This document shows positions 1 to 8,018 of a DNA stretch of 64,000 nt, piece after piece. Below the pieces are notes generated by a model. The model was not told the origin of the DNA. It saw only the letters and a list, made by a program, of their open reading frames with translations, and ran no database searches. Each line of letters begins with the position of its first letter. The stretch's first letter is position 1. Source of the DNA: Phenylobacterium glaciei (lineage in GTDB: Bacteria > Pseudomonadota > Alphaproteobacteria > Caulobacterales > Caulobacteraceae); the NCBI RefSeq assembly GCF_016772415.1, contig NZ_JAGSGD010000002.1, forward strand, positions 124,001 to 188,000, in the 5' to 3' direction. The translations under genes were made by a program, and so were the position numbers.

Positions 1-86
1 CAGATACATCAGTGGCTTTCAGGATTCCTGGCCCAGGTCGTGACCTACGACCTGGATCCCGGCCGTCGCCGGGACGAGCGGAGAGG
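1..86. repeat. Dispersed intergenic repeat, copy A (cut by the window edge)
   Basis: This stretch matches a second copy at 37010-37095 almost base for base. Both begin CAGATACATC, share TGACCTACGACCTG, and continue through a CCCGGCC.TCGCCGGGA block to CGGAGAG. The second copy has 12-bp inverted ends (see 36961-37086), so this copy is probably the right-hand part of an element that starts before the window. It lies downstream of the minus-strand cobalamin adenosyltransferase gene. The repeat is seen directly; any role as a terminator or REP-type element is inference. Confidence 0.75.
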
Positions 87-656
87 TTAACGCGTTGCGC
101 CGGAGACCCAGAGCACGTCGGCGCGGCCCTGGTCATTGGCGTGGCGCGCGGCGACGAACAGCAGGTCCGACAGCCGGTTGAGATAGCGGAAGGCGGGGCC
201 TGAGACCTCCTCCCCAGATTCCATCAGCGACACGGCGATCCGCTCGGCTCGCCGGGCCACCGTGCGCGCCTGGTGCAGCGCCGCCGCCGCCGGAGTCCCG
301 CCCGGCAGGACGAAGGAGGTCAGGGGCGACAGATGGTCATTGAGCGCGTCGATCTCGCTCTCGATGCGCGCCACCTGGCTGTCGAGGATGCGCAGCTTCT
401 GGCCTGGCGCCTCATCAGGCGCGGCGGGCGTCGAAAGGTCGGCGCCAAGGTCGAACAGCTCGTTCTGCAGGCGCGCCAGGATCGCGTCGAGCTCGCCGAC
501 CGTATGCAGGCGGGCCAGGCCGATACAGGCGTTGGTCTCGTCCACCGCCCCATAGGTCTCCACCCGCAGCGAGGCCTTGCTGACCGTGGCGCCGGTGGCC
601 AGCCGGGTCGAACCCTTGTCGCCGGTGCGGGTGTAGATCTTGTTGAGGGTGACCAC
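87..656 (-). CDS. Cob(I)alamin adenosyltransferase, PduO type
   Basis: This enzyme transfers adenosyl from ATP to cob(I)alamin, making the coenzyme B12 used by acyl-CoA mutases. The N-terminal ATP-binding signature KIYTRTGDKGST is at about residues 5-16, and the C-terminal RYLNRLSDLLFVAAR helix that contributes active-site residues is near residue 155. At 189 residues it has the normal length of PduO-type enzymes. I chose the GTG start because it gives MVTLNKIYTRTGD, the usual N-terminus of the family. It also sits two bases after the stop of the upstream membrane-protein gene, which points to translational coupling; a longer in-frame start at 677 would overlap that gene. The long acyl-CoA dehydrogenase nearby may belong to the ethylmalonyl-CoA pathway, whose mutase needs this cofactor. 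Confidence 0.93.
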   Translation of the reverse strand: MVTLNKIYTRTGDKGSTRLATGATVSKASLRVETYGAVDETNACIGLARLHTVGELDAILARLQNELFDLGADLSTPAAPDEAPGQKLRILDSQVARIESEIDALNDHLSPLTSFVLPGGTPAAAALHQARTVARRAERIAVSLMESGEEVSGPAFRYLNRLSDLLFVAARHANDQGRADVLWVSGATR

Positions 657-658
657 GG

Positions 659-859
659 CTAGCCCCGGTGCCGCCACCAGACGGCGGTGACCAGCAGGGC
701 CACGGCGATCGCCTGCAGCAGCACCCGCAGGCGCATCAGCTTGTTCGAATAGGACCGGCCGAAGTCGCCGCCCTTGAACAGGGCATAGAGGCCGATGAAG
801 AGGGTGATCACCACCGACAGCAGGGCCAGCGGGATGAGGATGTCGAATGCGCGTTCCAT
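659..859 (-). CDS. Small two-TM membrane protein, HIG1-domain-like
   Basis: A 66-residue protein with two hydrophobic segments, about residues 8-27 and 45-62. A short polar loop between them contains GGDFGRSYSNKLMRLRV. The layout and the loop resemble the hypoxia-induced HIG1 domain of small 'twin transmembrane' proteins common in alphaproteobacteria, some of which associate with respiratory complexes. It precedes and abuts the cobalamin adenosyltransferase gene, with two bases between stop and start, so the two are probably co-transcribed. The domain call rests on motif memory; a generic inner-membrane protein is the alternative. Confidence 0.7.
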   Translation of the reverse strand: MERAFDILIPLALLSVVITLFIGLYALFKGGDFGRSYSNKLMRLRVLLQAIAVALLVTAVWWRHRG

Positions 860-1366
860 CGCCGCAATCTAGGTCGGCTCGCGCGTCAAAACCACCCGGC
901 GAATCACGGCCTGAAACGTGGTTACACGAGCGCGCTCACTGATTGAGGATATGTCGCCGAGTCGGATTTCCGACCTGCAACGATGCGATTTCCCCTAAGA
1001 CGGGCGCGTGCGACGCTGCGTCACACCGTGTCGCCGCAACCTATGAGCTAGATGCAGCGTCAGTACCCGTATCGCGGAACGAGTTAGCTGAACTTGATCA
1101 AAATCGACCCTTTCGTTTGGACGCGCCGCGGCGAACGGGTTAGAGAACAAAGAAATGCCGTGTGGCCCAATCGGGCCCATGGCTTGGGCGCCTCCCCGCG
1201 TCCGGATTCTGAAGTTGTAGTGCGAGCTGATGCCGATCGGCGCGGCGTGGTTTCAAGCGGGTTCACCCCCGTGCGGGCCCGCGGCGGTCTGCGTGGTCAG
1301 TTCGAACAGTTTGCGTACGGTTTGAACAACACGCGAAGGCGGCCCTCCCCCGGCTGAACGCACATC
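860..1366. other. Long intergenic region between divergent genes
   Basis: About 500 bases separate the minus-strand HIG1-like gene from the plus-strand TetR gene. I find no convincing coding region on either strand; the open frames here have no recognisable protein features. It must hold the promoters of both genes. The only clear structure is an imperfect dyad at 1300-1327 close to the TetR start. No tRNA-like fold was seen. Confidence 0.5.
1300..1327. promoter_or_regulatory. Candidate TetR-type operator dyad
   Basis: Two half-sites, GTTCGAAC at 1300-1307 and GTTTGAAC at 1320-1327, form an imperfect inverted repeat with a 12-base spacer; seven of eight outer positions are complementary. It lies about 40 bases before the ATG of the downstream TetR gene, where autorepressor operators usually sit. 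The symmetry is seen directly; the operator role is inference. Confidence 0.4.
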
Positions 1367-2020
1367 ATGAAACACGACACCGTCCCCCTCCACGGCGCCC
1401 AGGAAGCGGAAATCCGCGTCCCCACCCGACGCGCCCTGGCCAAGCAGCAGACCCGCGCCAAGGTGCTGGCCGCTGCGCGCCGCCTGTTCTCGGAAGAGGG
1501 CTATGAAGGCGCCACCATCCGCGACATCGCCGCCGCGGCGGGCATGTCCACCGGGGCGGTGTTCGCCAACTTCGCCGACAAGTCGGACCTGTTCCGCGAG
1601 ATCATGCTGGTCGATATGGCCAGTCTGGCCGAGGTGATGCGCGAAGCCGCCCATCGCGGCCGCACCGTCGACGATTGCCTGCTGAAGGCCTTCTGCGCCG
1701 GCTACGCCTTCTACAAGAGCCAGCTGCCGCTGGCCCGGGCGGCCTTCTCGATCTCCTGGACCCCGGACCAGGGGCCTGAGCTTCGCAACATGGCCCCGGT
1801 CCTGGCCCTGCACGATCTGATCACCGAGCAGCTGCTGGCCGGTGTCGAACGCGGCGAACTCAGCCAGGAGGCGGAGGTCAAGCTGCGCACCCAGATGCTG
1901 TTCGACTGCTATCTCGCCAACTACCCCGAGGCGATCTTCCTGGGCTGGAGCATCGATGCGCTGCAGGCCAAGGCGAAGGACCAGATCCGCGTAATTCTGG
2001 CCGGCGCCCGCCGGGGTTGA
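1367..2020 (+). CDS. TetR/AcrR family transcriptional regulator
   Basis: A 217-residue one-component DNA-binding regulator. The helix-turn-helix region, ATIRDIAAAAGMSTGAVFAN, is at about residues 49-68, followed by the typical F.DKSDLF turn. The rest is a helical ligand-binding domain that I cannot assign to a ligand. An imperfect dyad about 40 bases upstream may be its operator. A second TetR gene follows in the same direction after about 120 bases, and a long acyl-CoA dehydrogenase gene comes next on the opposite strand, so control of acyl-CoA metabolism is possible but unproven. Confidence 0.92.
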   Translation: MKHDTVPLHGAQEAEIRVPTRRALAKQQTRAKVLAAARRLFSEEGYEGATIRDIAAAAGMSTGAVFANFADKSDLFREIMLVDMASLAEVMREAAHRGRTVDDCLLKAFCAGYAFYKSQLPLARAAFSISWTPDQGPELRNMAPVLALHDLITEQLLAGVERGELSQEAEVKLRTQMLFDCYLANYPEAIFLGWSIDALQAKAKDQIRVILAGARRG

Positions 2021-2027
2021 CCCAGTT

Positions 2028-2052
2028 CGGGTGCGACGTACTGTCGCACCCG
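2028..2052. promoter_or_regulatory. Perfect 10-bp inverted repeat between two TetR genes
   Basis: CGGGTGCGAC at 2028-2037 and GTCGCACCCG at 2043-2052 are perfect complements around GTACT. It begins 8 bases after the first TetR stop codon and lies about 87 bases before the second TetR start. No U-rich tract follows, so it could be either a factor-assisted transcription stop or an operator of one of the regulators. Confidence 0.5.
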
Positions 2053-2138
2053 GTTGAGGGAAGCGTCACGGCGCGGGGTTTCACCCTAACCATGGGTCAA
2101 GCCGCGCGTTTACGACGTGGTCTCGAGGGGGAAACCAT

Positions 2139-2744
2139 TTGAGCGTCAGACAGTCTCAGAAGGAGGCCACGCGGAAACGTGTGCTCGACTCGGCACGCGA
2201 TCTCTTCGAGACGCGCGGCTACGAAGAGACCACCGTCCGCGAGATCGCCCGTGTCGCCGAGGTCTCGGTGGGCAGCGTCTTCACCACCTTCTCCTCCAAA
2301 GGCGACATCCTCAGCCAGGTCATGGCTGACCGGCTGGACGCCCTCTATGCCGAGCTCGACCGCGTGGTGCCCCATCTGCGCGGCTCCACCGCCGACCGGC
2401 TGCGGTCGATGTTCGCGATCCACTACGCCTTCGAGACCCGCCGCACGAAGCTGTTCCTGGCCCATATCGCGGCGGCCTATGACTGGACCCTGGAGCCGGC
2501 GTCGCGGCCCTTCGGCCGCAATCCGCACCTCAAGCAGGTGGTCAGGGACTGCCTGTCCGAGGGAGTCAGCCGCGGCGATGTCGATCCGTCCGTCGATCTG
2601 GACATCGCCGTCGACACCCTGATGGCCTCCTATGCCTGGACCTACCGGCTGGCGGCCTGGAACGACAGCGACGCTGAGGCGATGAGCGCGGTCTTCGACA
2701 AGCACATCGGCTTGATCTGCCAGGGCTTCGCCCCGCGGCCGTGA
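2139..2744 (+). CDS. TetR/AcrR family transcriptional regulator
   Basis: A 201-residue TetR-type regulator. The HTH, TTVREIARVAEVSVGSVFTT, is at about residues 31-50, followed by F.SKGDIL. The start is a TTG preceded by GAGGGGGA at a good ribosome-binding distance; no nearby ATG fits better in frame. The effector domain gives no ligand clue. The gene ends 7 bases before the stop of the convergent acyl-CoA dehydrogenase gene, with no room for a classic terminator. A perfect inverted repeat lies upstream at 2028-2052. Confidence 0.9.
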   Translation: MSVRQSQKEATRKRVLDSARDLFETRGYEETTVREIARVAEVSVGSVFTTFSSKGDILSQVMADRLDALYAELDRVVPHLRGSTADRLRSMFAIHYAFETRRTKLFLAHIAAAYDWTLEPASRPFGRNPHLKQVVRDCLSEGVSRGDVDPSVDLDIAVDTLMASYAWTYRLAAWNDSDAEAMSAVFDKHIGLICQGFAPRP

Positions 2745-2751
2745 ACCCCGG

Positions 2752-4395
2752 CTAGTTGGCCCCTTCCAGCAGCCGCCGGGCGATCACCTGGGCCTGGATC
2801 TCGCCGGCCCCCTCGAAGATGTTGAGGATGCGGGCGTCAGCCAGCAGGCGGCTCACCGGCTGCTCCACCGCAAACCCCGTCCCGCCGTGGATCTGCACCG
2901 CATTGTCGGCCGCCGCCCAGGCGACGCGGGCGGCCACCAATTTCGCCATGCCGGCCTCCAGATCGCAGCGCCGCCCCTCGTCCTTGGCCCGGGCGGCGAA
3001 CCAGGCCAGCCGCCGGGCGCCCAGCAGCTCGGCCGCCATCATGGCCAGCTTGTTGGCTACCCGCGGGAAGTCGGAAATCGGCTGCCCGAACTGCTTGCGG
3101 GCGAGCGCGTAGTCCAGGGCGATGTCGAGGGCGGCTTGCCCGACCCCGATGGCGCGGGCGGCGGTCTGGATGCGGGCGCTCTCGAAGGTGGCCATCAACT
3201 GCGAGAAGCCCTGGCCCTCCACACCCCCCAGCAGGTTGGCGTGCGGAACCGCAAAGCCGTCGAAGGCCAGCTCGTATTCCTTCATGCCGCGGTAGCCGAT
3301 CACCCCGATCTCGCCGCCGCTCATGCCCGGCGCCGGGAAGGGCTCGGCAGAGGTGCCGCGCGGCTTTTCCGCCAGCAGCATGGAGAGGCCCCGATGGTCC
3401 TTCGACGTGGGGTTGGTGCGCACCAGCAGGGTCATCAGGTCGGCGCGCGCCGCGTGGGTGATCCAGGTCTTGGCGCCGCTGACGCGCCAGGTGTCGCCGT
3501 CCCGCACGGCCCGCGTGCGCAGCGACCCCAGGTCCGACCCCGACTCCGGCTCGGTGAAGACCGCCGTGGGGATGATCGCGCCAGAGGCGATGCCGGGCAG
3601 CAGGCGGGCCTTCTGATCCTCGGTTCCGTGGGCCAGCAGCAGTTCGGCGGCGATCTCTGAGCGGGTGCCCAGCGATCCGGCCCCGATCCAGCCCCGCGAC
3701 AGGGCTTCGGACACCACGCACATGGCGATCTTGCCCAGGCCCGAACCGCCGAACGCCTCCGGCGCCGTCAGTCCGAACACGCCCAGGTCCGCCAGCTCGC
3801 CCAGCAGCTCGATGGGGATCAGTTCGTCCCGCAGGTGCCAGCCGTGGGCGAAGGGACTGATTTTCTCACGTGCAAACGCCTGGAACTGGTCGCGAACCAT
3901 CTCCAGCGTGGCGTCCAGGCCGCTGGCCTCCAGGGACGGCCGGCCCCGCGCCGTCTCCAGAAGTTCCACGATCCGGCTCTTCACCGCCTGGCCGGCGCCC
4001 GGCCGCAGGCGGTCGATCACCGGCCGCAGCCGGTCGTCCAGCAGGCCGAGGTCGGTCAGGCGGAACATCTCGCCCTGGTTCATGGGAATGCCGCCCGCCA
4101 GCTGGCTCAGATATTCGAAGGCCAGCAGCTGGGCGGGCAGGGCCTCGGCCTCGCCGAAGGAGGCCCCCAGGTCGCGGGCCCAGGCCTGCGTCTGGCGCAG
4201 GGTCTGCGCATAGGCCGCCGCCCAGGCCAGACCGTGGGCCACGTGCTGCTCGCGGTCCAGGGCGCCCCGGTCCAGCCTCCCGTCGCGGGTCACGCGGGCG
4301 GAGACGGCCGCCTTGGCCTCATTGACGACCGCCTCGGCGGCGTCGGCGGAATCGGTCAGCAGGTCGGTGAGGTCGGGCAGGATCAATGCGCTCAT
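2752..4395 (-). CDS. Long acyl-CoA dehydrogenase, probably (2S)-methylsuccinyl-CoA dehydrogenase
   Basis: A flavoprotein acyl-CoA dehydrogenase of 547 residues, about 160 longer than ordinary members. The extra length is an N-terminal helical region containing GGIPMNQGEMFRLTDLGL. The standard parts follow: TAVFTEPESGSDLGS near residue 280, the G.KTWITHA flavin motif, QIHGGTGFAVEQPVSRLLAD, and NIFEGAGEIQ with the expected catalytic Glu. Methylsuccinyl-CoA dehydrogenases of the ethylmalonyl-CoA pathway have this length and a comparable N-terminal extension, as I recall, so that is the favoured call. A general long ACAD is the alternative. The nearby B12 adenosyltransferase gene fits, since that pathway uses B12-dependent mutases. 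No crotonyl-CoA carboxylase/reductase or mutase gene lies in the window. Confidence 0.75.
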   Translation of the reverse strand: MSALILPDLTDLLTDSADAAEAVVNEAKAAVSARVTRDGRLDRGALDREQHVAHGLAWAAAYAQTLRQTQAWARDLGASFGEAEALPAQLLAFEYLSQLAGGIPMNQGEMFRLTDLGLLDDRLRPVIDRLRPGAGQAVKSRIVELLETARGRPSLEASGLDATLEMVRDQFQAFAREKISPFAHGWHLRDELIPIELLGELADLGVFGLTAPEAFGGSGLGKIAMCVVSEALSRGWIGAGSLGTRSEIAAELLLAHGTEDQKARLLPGIASGAIIPTAVFTEPESGSDLGSLRTRAVRDGDTWRVSGAKTWITHAARADLMTLLVRTNPTSKDHRGLSMLLAEKPRGTSAEPFPAPGMSGGEIGVIGYRGMKEYELAFDGFAVPHANLLGGVEGQGFSQLMATFESARIQTAARAIGVGQAALDIALDYALARKQFGQPISDFPRVANKLAMMAAELLGARRLAWFAARAKDEGRRCDLEAGMAKLVAARVAWAAADNAVQIHGGTGFAVEQPVSRLLADARILNIFEGAGEIQAQVIARRLLEGAN

Positions 4396-4461
4396 CGGGT
4401 GACTATAGGCGCCGGCCGCTGGGTGAGCCTATACGTCGTAAAAGCATTTCAGGAGCGCACC

Positions 4462-5100
4462 ATGATCGTCGTCCACCACCTCAACGACTCGCGCTCGCAG
4501 CGCATCCTCTGGCTGCTGGAGGAGCTGAAGCTTCCCTACGAGATCAAGCACTACGCCCGCGACGCCACCACTCGCCTGGCCCCGGCCGAGCTGAAGGCCG
4601 TCCATCCGCTCGGCAAGTCCCCGGTGATCACCGACGGCGACATGACCGTCATCGAGAGCGGCGCGATCATCGACTACATCATCCGCCGCCACGCCGGCGG
4701 ACGGCTGCAGCCCGATCCCTCGACCCCCGCCTACGACTATTACCAGCAGTGGATGCACTATTCCGAGGGGTCGGCCATGCTGCCCCTGATGCTGTTTATG
4801 TATGTCGGCCGCCTGGGCGAGGCCGGCGCGCCGCTGCACCCGCGCCTGGAGAGCGAGATCGCCAACCACCTGGGCTATGTCGATCAAGCCCTGGCCGGCA
4901 AGGACTGGATCATGGGCTCGGAGTTCTCCGGCGCCGACGTCCAGATGAGCTTCGTCGGCGAGGTCACCGGCGCCTTCGGACGCCTGGCCACCTATCCCAA
5001 CATCGCCGCCTGGCTGGAACGCTTCCAGTCGCGGGAAGCCTACAAGACGGCCCTCGAAAAGGGCGGCCCCTACAACATGGGCCCCCGCGCCAAGGCGTAG
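4462..5100 (+). CDS. Glutathione S-transferase family protein
   Basis: A 212-residue protein with the two-domain GST layout. The thioredoxin-like half begins MIVVHHLNDSRSQRILWLLE, with a Ser-rich loop where the catalytic Ser/Tyr is found. It contains the glutathione-binding PLGKSPV and V.ESGAIIDYI motifs at about residues 50-75. The helical C-terminal half has the FSGADVQM N-capping motif near residue 155. The start is the ATG after an AGGAG-like site; a longer in-frame reading would run antisense through the acyl-CoA dehydrogenase gene. Its stop directly abuts the stop of the convergent hydrolase gene. The substrate cannot be told. Confidence 0.92.
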   Translation: MIVVHHLNDSRSQRILWLLEELKLPYEIKHYARDATTRLAPAELKAVHPLGKSPVITDGDMTVIESGAIIDYIIRRHAGGRLQPDPSTPAYDYYQQWMHYSEGSAMLPLMLFMYVGRLGEAGAPLHPRLESEIANHLGYVDQALAGKDWIMGSEFSGADVQMSFVGEVTGAFGRLATYPNIAAWLERFQSREAYKTALEKGGPYNMGPRAKA

Positions 5101-5883
5101 CTAGCTCGGATAGTCGAGTTCTCCATCCAGGAAGTCGAAGACCGCCGCCTTGGTCAGCGCGTGGGGGATGGCGGAGAAGTGGTCGCAGCCGGGGACGGTG
5201 ATGCCGTGGGCGTGGGGGAAGACAGCCGCCAGCTCGGCGGGGTCGCCGGCCCCGGTGTCGCCCTGGCCCGCCACCACCAGCACTGGCATGGGCAGCATCG
5301 ACATGGCGTCGCGGTCGAAGGCCGGGTTCTGGGCGCCGGTCATGGCGGCCAGCGCCTGGCGGTCCTCCCCCTGCTCATCGGCGAAGTGGCGAAAGCTCTT
5401 CAGCATCGGCTCCTTGATGCTCTCCGGGTCCTCGGCCAGCATGGCTTCGGCCATCGGATTGCCGCCGGGCAGGGCGCGCTCGCCGATCAGGGTCCCGCCG
5501 ACGCCGCCCAGCATCAGGTTCGAGATGCGCTCGGGCGCCTTCAACGCCGTGGCCAGGGCGGTGCGCGAGCCCATGGAATAGCCGAAGAGGTCCACCCGGT
5601 TCAGTCCCAGGTGATCCAGCAGGGCGATGACGTCGCCGGCCATCTTGTCGCGCGTATAGGCCTGCGCCTCGTGCGGCTTGGCGCTTTCGCCATGGCCGCG
5701 CTGGTCGAGCGCGATGCACCGGATGCGGCGGCGGTCAAAGGCCGTGTACCAGCCGGTGCGCTTCCAGCCTTCATTCCGGTTGGACGAGAACCCATGGACC
5801 AGGAGGATGGTCCGCTCACCGCCACCGGGCGGGACATTGTCGTCATAGGCCAGGGTCAGGCCGTCGGAGGTGAAGGTCGGCAT
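5101..5883 (-). CDS. Alpha/beta hydrolase
   Basis: A 260-residue alpha/beta-hydrolase fold protein. It has the oxyanion segment LVHGFSSNR near residue 30, the nucleophile elbow GYSMGSR near residue 101 (Ser), and a catalytic His in GCDHFSAIPH near residue 240. The acid is likely an Asp in VAGQGDTGAGDP. There is no signal peptide, so it is probably cytoplasmic. The substrate is unknown; esterase, lactonase and C-C hydrolase activities are all possible. It is convergent with the GST gene, with no bases between the two stop codons. Confidence 0.88.
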   Translation of the reverse strand: MPTFTSDGLTLAYDDNVPPGGGERTILLVHGFSSNRNEGWKRTGWYTAFDRRRIRCIALDQRGHGESAKPHEAQAYTRDKMAGDVIALLDHLGLNRVDLFGYSMGSRTALATALKAPERISNLMLGGVGGTLIGERALPGGNPMAEAMLAEDPESIKEPMLKSFRHFADEQGEDRQALAAMTGAQNPAFDRDAMSMLPMPVLVVAGQGDTGAGDPAELAAVFPHAHGITVPGCDHFSAIPHALTKAAVFDFLDGELDYPS

Positions 5884-5936
5884 GGAGCGTTTCCGTGTTC
5901 AGCGCGGCTCTGCGGCCGTGTCGTCTTCATCTTGGC

Positions 5937-6812
5937 CTAGGGAGCCTGCCCGATCCACTCCCAGTGCCAGGGCTCGAAGGGATAGTTCACGAAGCCGAAC
6001 TTGCCTGCATTGGCCAGCAGCCAGCGATAGGTGGGGGTATTGGTCATGAACAGGCGGTTGGGATCGGCGCTGGAGTCCGGCTTGAACCCGGGCGCCTCCC
6101 CCACATAGAGGTCCAGCGCCAGACCCGTGCGGTGCGGCGAGCAGGTGGCCCGTACGACGCCGTCGCAATTGCCGTCCGTCACGCATCGCGCCGCATCGGC
6201 GTCCGGATCGCGGAAGCCGGAGAAGAGGGTCAGGTTCCGACTGTCGGCGGCGATGGCTGGCACGCGCTTGGCCGCGGCGGCCATCCGCCGATAGGCGTCC
6301 AGGGCGCCCGGCCGCAGGGGGATGGTCTTGCCGCCATAGCTCTCGGCCGGGGCGGCGATGGTCAGGGTCGTGGGATCGGGGGCCGGTGGACAGAACCCGT
6401 GCTGATTGACCATCACGAAGGGCCGGCGTTCCTGCCAGACTCCCTTGAAGATATTGAAGGTGTCGGCGTCCATCTCGCCGGTGCCCTTCAGGCGGAAGCG
6501 CTTCTGGAATCCGGCCAGCAGCTGCGAGAACCGTGAGGTGTCGGGCGCGCAGAGCGTCCCCAGCTCTCGCTGGATCAACGGCGCATAGGTCTCCCAGCCG
6601 ATCTCGTCACGCCGGAAAGGCGCCCAGGCCAGGCTTCTCAGGGACGAGGCGTTGATCCGCGCCGGGGCCTCAAAGGCCGCCACCGTGCAGGCCGAGGACG
6701 AGGTCTGGGCGCACGCCGCCGCGCCGCCCAGCGTCATCAGTCCAGCCAGGATTGCGCCCGCCGCCCGCCGGAACCGCCGCCAGCTTGAGGGCTTCCTCGT
6801 CATGACGCCCAT
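5937..6812 (-). CDS. M15 (VanY-like) D-alanyl-D-alanine carboxypeptidase
   Basis: A secreted zinc carboxypeptidase expected to trim the terminal D-Ala from peptidoglycan stem peptides. The zinc motif SPHRTGLALDL and the second His/Glu cluster EPWHWEWIG at the C-terminus are both present, matching family M15. The N-terminus has a basic run followed by a hydrophobic segment ending near ACAQ, a signal peptide. Two close starts are possible (6812 or 6803); a longer reading to 6857 would cross into the divergent transpeptidase gene. The two genes have starts about 30 bases apart on opposite strands and encode enzymes acting on the same polymer. Carboxypeptidase action makes the tetrapeptides used by L,D-transpeptidases. 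Confidence 0.9.
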   Translation of the reverse strand: MGVMTRKPSSWRRFRRAAGAILAGLMTLGGAAACAQTSSSACTVAAFEAPARINASSLRSLAWAPFRRDEIGWETYAPLIQRELGTLCAPDTSRFSQLLAGFQKRFRLKGTGEMDADTFNIFKGVWQERRPFVMVNQHGFCPPAPDPTTLTIAAPAESYGGKTIPLRPGALDAYRRMAAAAKRVPAIAADSRNLTLFSGFRDPDADAARCVTDGNCDGVVRATCSPHRTGLALDLYVGEAPGFKPDSSADPNRLFMTNTPTYRWLLANAGKFGFVNYPFEPWHWEWIGQAP

Positions 6813-6841
6813 TTTGCGCGGCTTAAGGCGAAGGTCCACTG

Positions 6842-7954
6842 ATGAACTGGTCTGCATCGATCCTTGTCCTCACCGTTGCGCTCGCCGCCTGTTCCGAGCC
6901 GCCTCCGGGCGGAAAAGCGGCGCCGGCTCCCGCAGCCAACGCGCAAGCCGCGCCGGCGCTGCAAGATATCGCCACCCAGCCGCTCGCCGTCCCCGCGCTC
7001 GTCACCGGGTCGGCGTCCGAACAGGGCAAGGCCATCGACGCGGCCGTCCTGCCCGCCGCCACCGTGAAGGAGGTCGCGGCCCTCAAGCCCGCCCTGGTCC
7101 GCGCCCAGGTGCTGCTGGACCGCGCCCACTTCTCGCCCGGAGTCATTGACGGCGCCAAGGGCGAGAACCTGCGCCAGGCGCTGGCCGCCTTCCAGACCGC
7201 CAAGAACCTCACAGCCTCGGGTGAGCTGGACGAGGCGACCTGGACCGCGCTCACCGCCGGAGCCACGCCGGTCACCCAGGACTATGTCGTCACCGCCGAC
7301 GACGTGAAGGGCCCCTTCGTCGCCATCCCCGCCAAGAGCGAGGACCAGGCCAAGCTCGACCACCTGGGCTATGCCTCGGCCTCGGAGATGTTCGCCGAGC
7401 GCTTCCATATGGACGAGAAGCTGCTGAAGGCCCTGAACCCGGACGCCGATTTCGCCGTCGCGGGGACCACCATCGTCGTTGTGGCGCCCGGCGCCGACAA
7501 GCTGGACGCCGCCGTCACCCGCATAGAGGTCGACAAGGCCGAGCGCGAGGTACGCGCCTACGGCGAGGGCAATGTGCTGCTGGCGGTCTATCCGGCCTCG
7601 GTGGGCTCCACCGAGCGCCCTGCGCCGTCGGGGGAGTGGGCGGTGAATACCGTCGCCCCCAACCCCACCTGGATCTACGACCCCAAGCGCCTGACCTTCG
7701 GCGACGGCAAGAAGGGCAAGTTCACCATCGCGGCGGGCCCCAACAACCCGGTGGGTTCGATGTGGATCGACCTCACCAAGGACACCTACGGCATCCACGG
7801 CGGCCCCGATCCGAACCATATCGGCAAGACCGCCAGCCACGGCTGCGTTCGCCTGACCAACTGGGACGCCAACGAATTGGGCGCCGCCGTCAAAAAGGGC
7901 GCGGTGGTGGTGTTTGTCGGTTCTGAAACCAAGGCGGGCAAAACCGCAGCCTGA
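6842..7954 (+). CDS. L,D-transpeptidase (YkuD domain) lipoprotein with peptidoglycan-binding domain
   Basis: A 370-residue envelope enzyme predicted to make 3-3 crosslinks or attach proteins to peptidoglycan. The N-terminus is a lipoprotein signal with lipobox LAAC at residues 14-17. A peptidoglycan-binding-like repeat ([22 protein letters not shown] and onward) lies near residues 95-135. The YkuD domain fills the C-terminal third, with [10 protein letters not shown] and [15 protein letters not shown] carrying the catalytic His and Cys near residues 320-345. A LysM-like segment between the domains is possible. The start is 30 bases from the divergent D,D-carboxypeptidase gene, so the two may share a control region. 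Confidence 0.93.
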   Translation: MNWSASILVLTVALAACSEPPPGGKAAPAPAANAQAAPALQDIATQPLAVPALVTGSASEQGKAIDAAVLPAATVKEVAALKPALVRAQVLLDRAHFSPGVIDGAKGENLRQALAAFQTAKNLTASGELDEATWTALTAGATPVTQDYVVTADDVKGPFVAIPAKSEDQAKLDHLGYASASEMFAERFHMDEKLLKALNPDADFAVAGTTIVVVAPGADKLDAAVTRIEVDKAEREVRAYGEGNVLLAVYPASVGSTERPAPSGEWAVNTVAPNPTWIYDPKRLTFGDGKKGKFTIAAGPNNPVGSMWIDLTKDTYGIHGGPDPNHIGKTASHGCVRLTNWDANELGAAVKKGAVVVFVGSETKAGKTAA

Positions 7955-8018
7955 TCAACAAGCTGCAGCCATTTTAACCGCTCAGTCAGAAACCAGGGTT
8001 ACTCAAAGGGTACCCATA

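Noticed and set aside
3835..4461. Apparent N-terminal extension of the first GST
   Set aside because: It is antisense to the acyl-CoA dehydrogenase gene and unlike any GST; the ATG at 4462 has a ribosome site and starts the thioredoxin fold.
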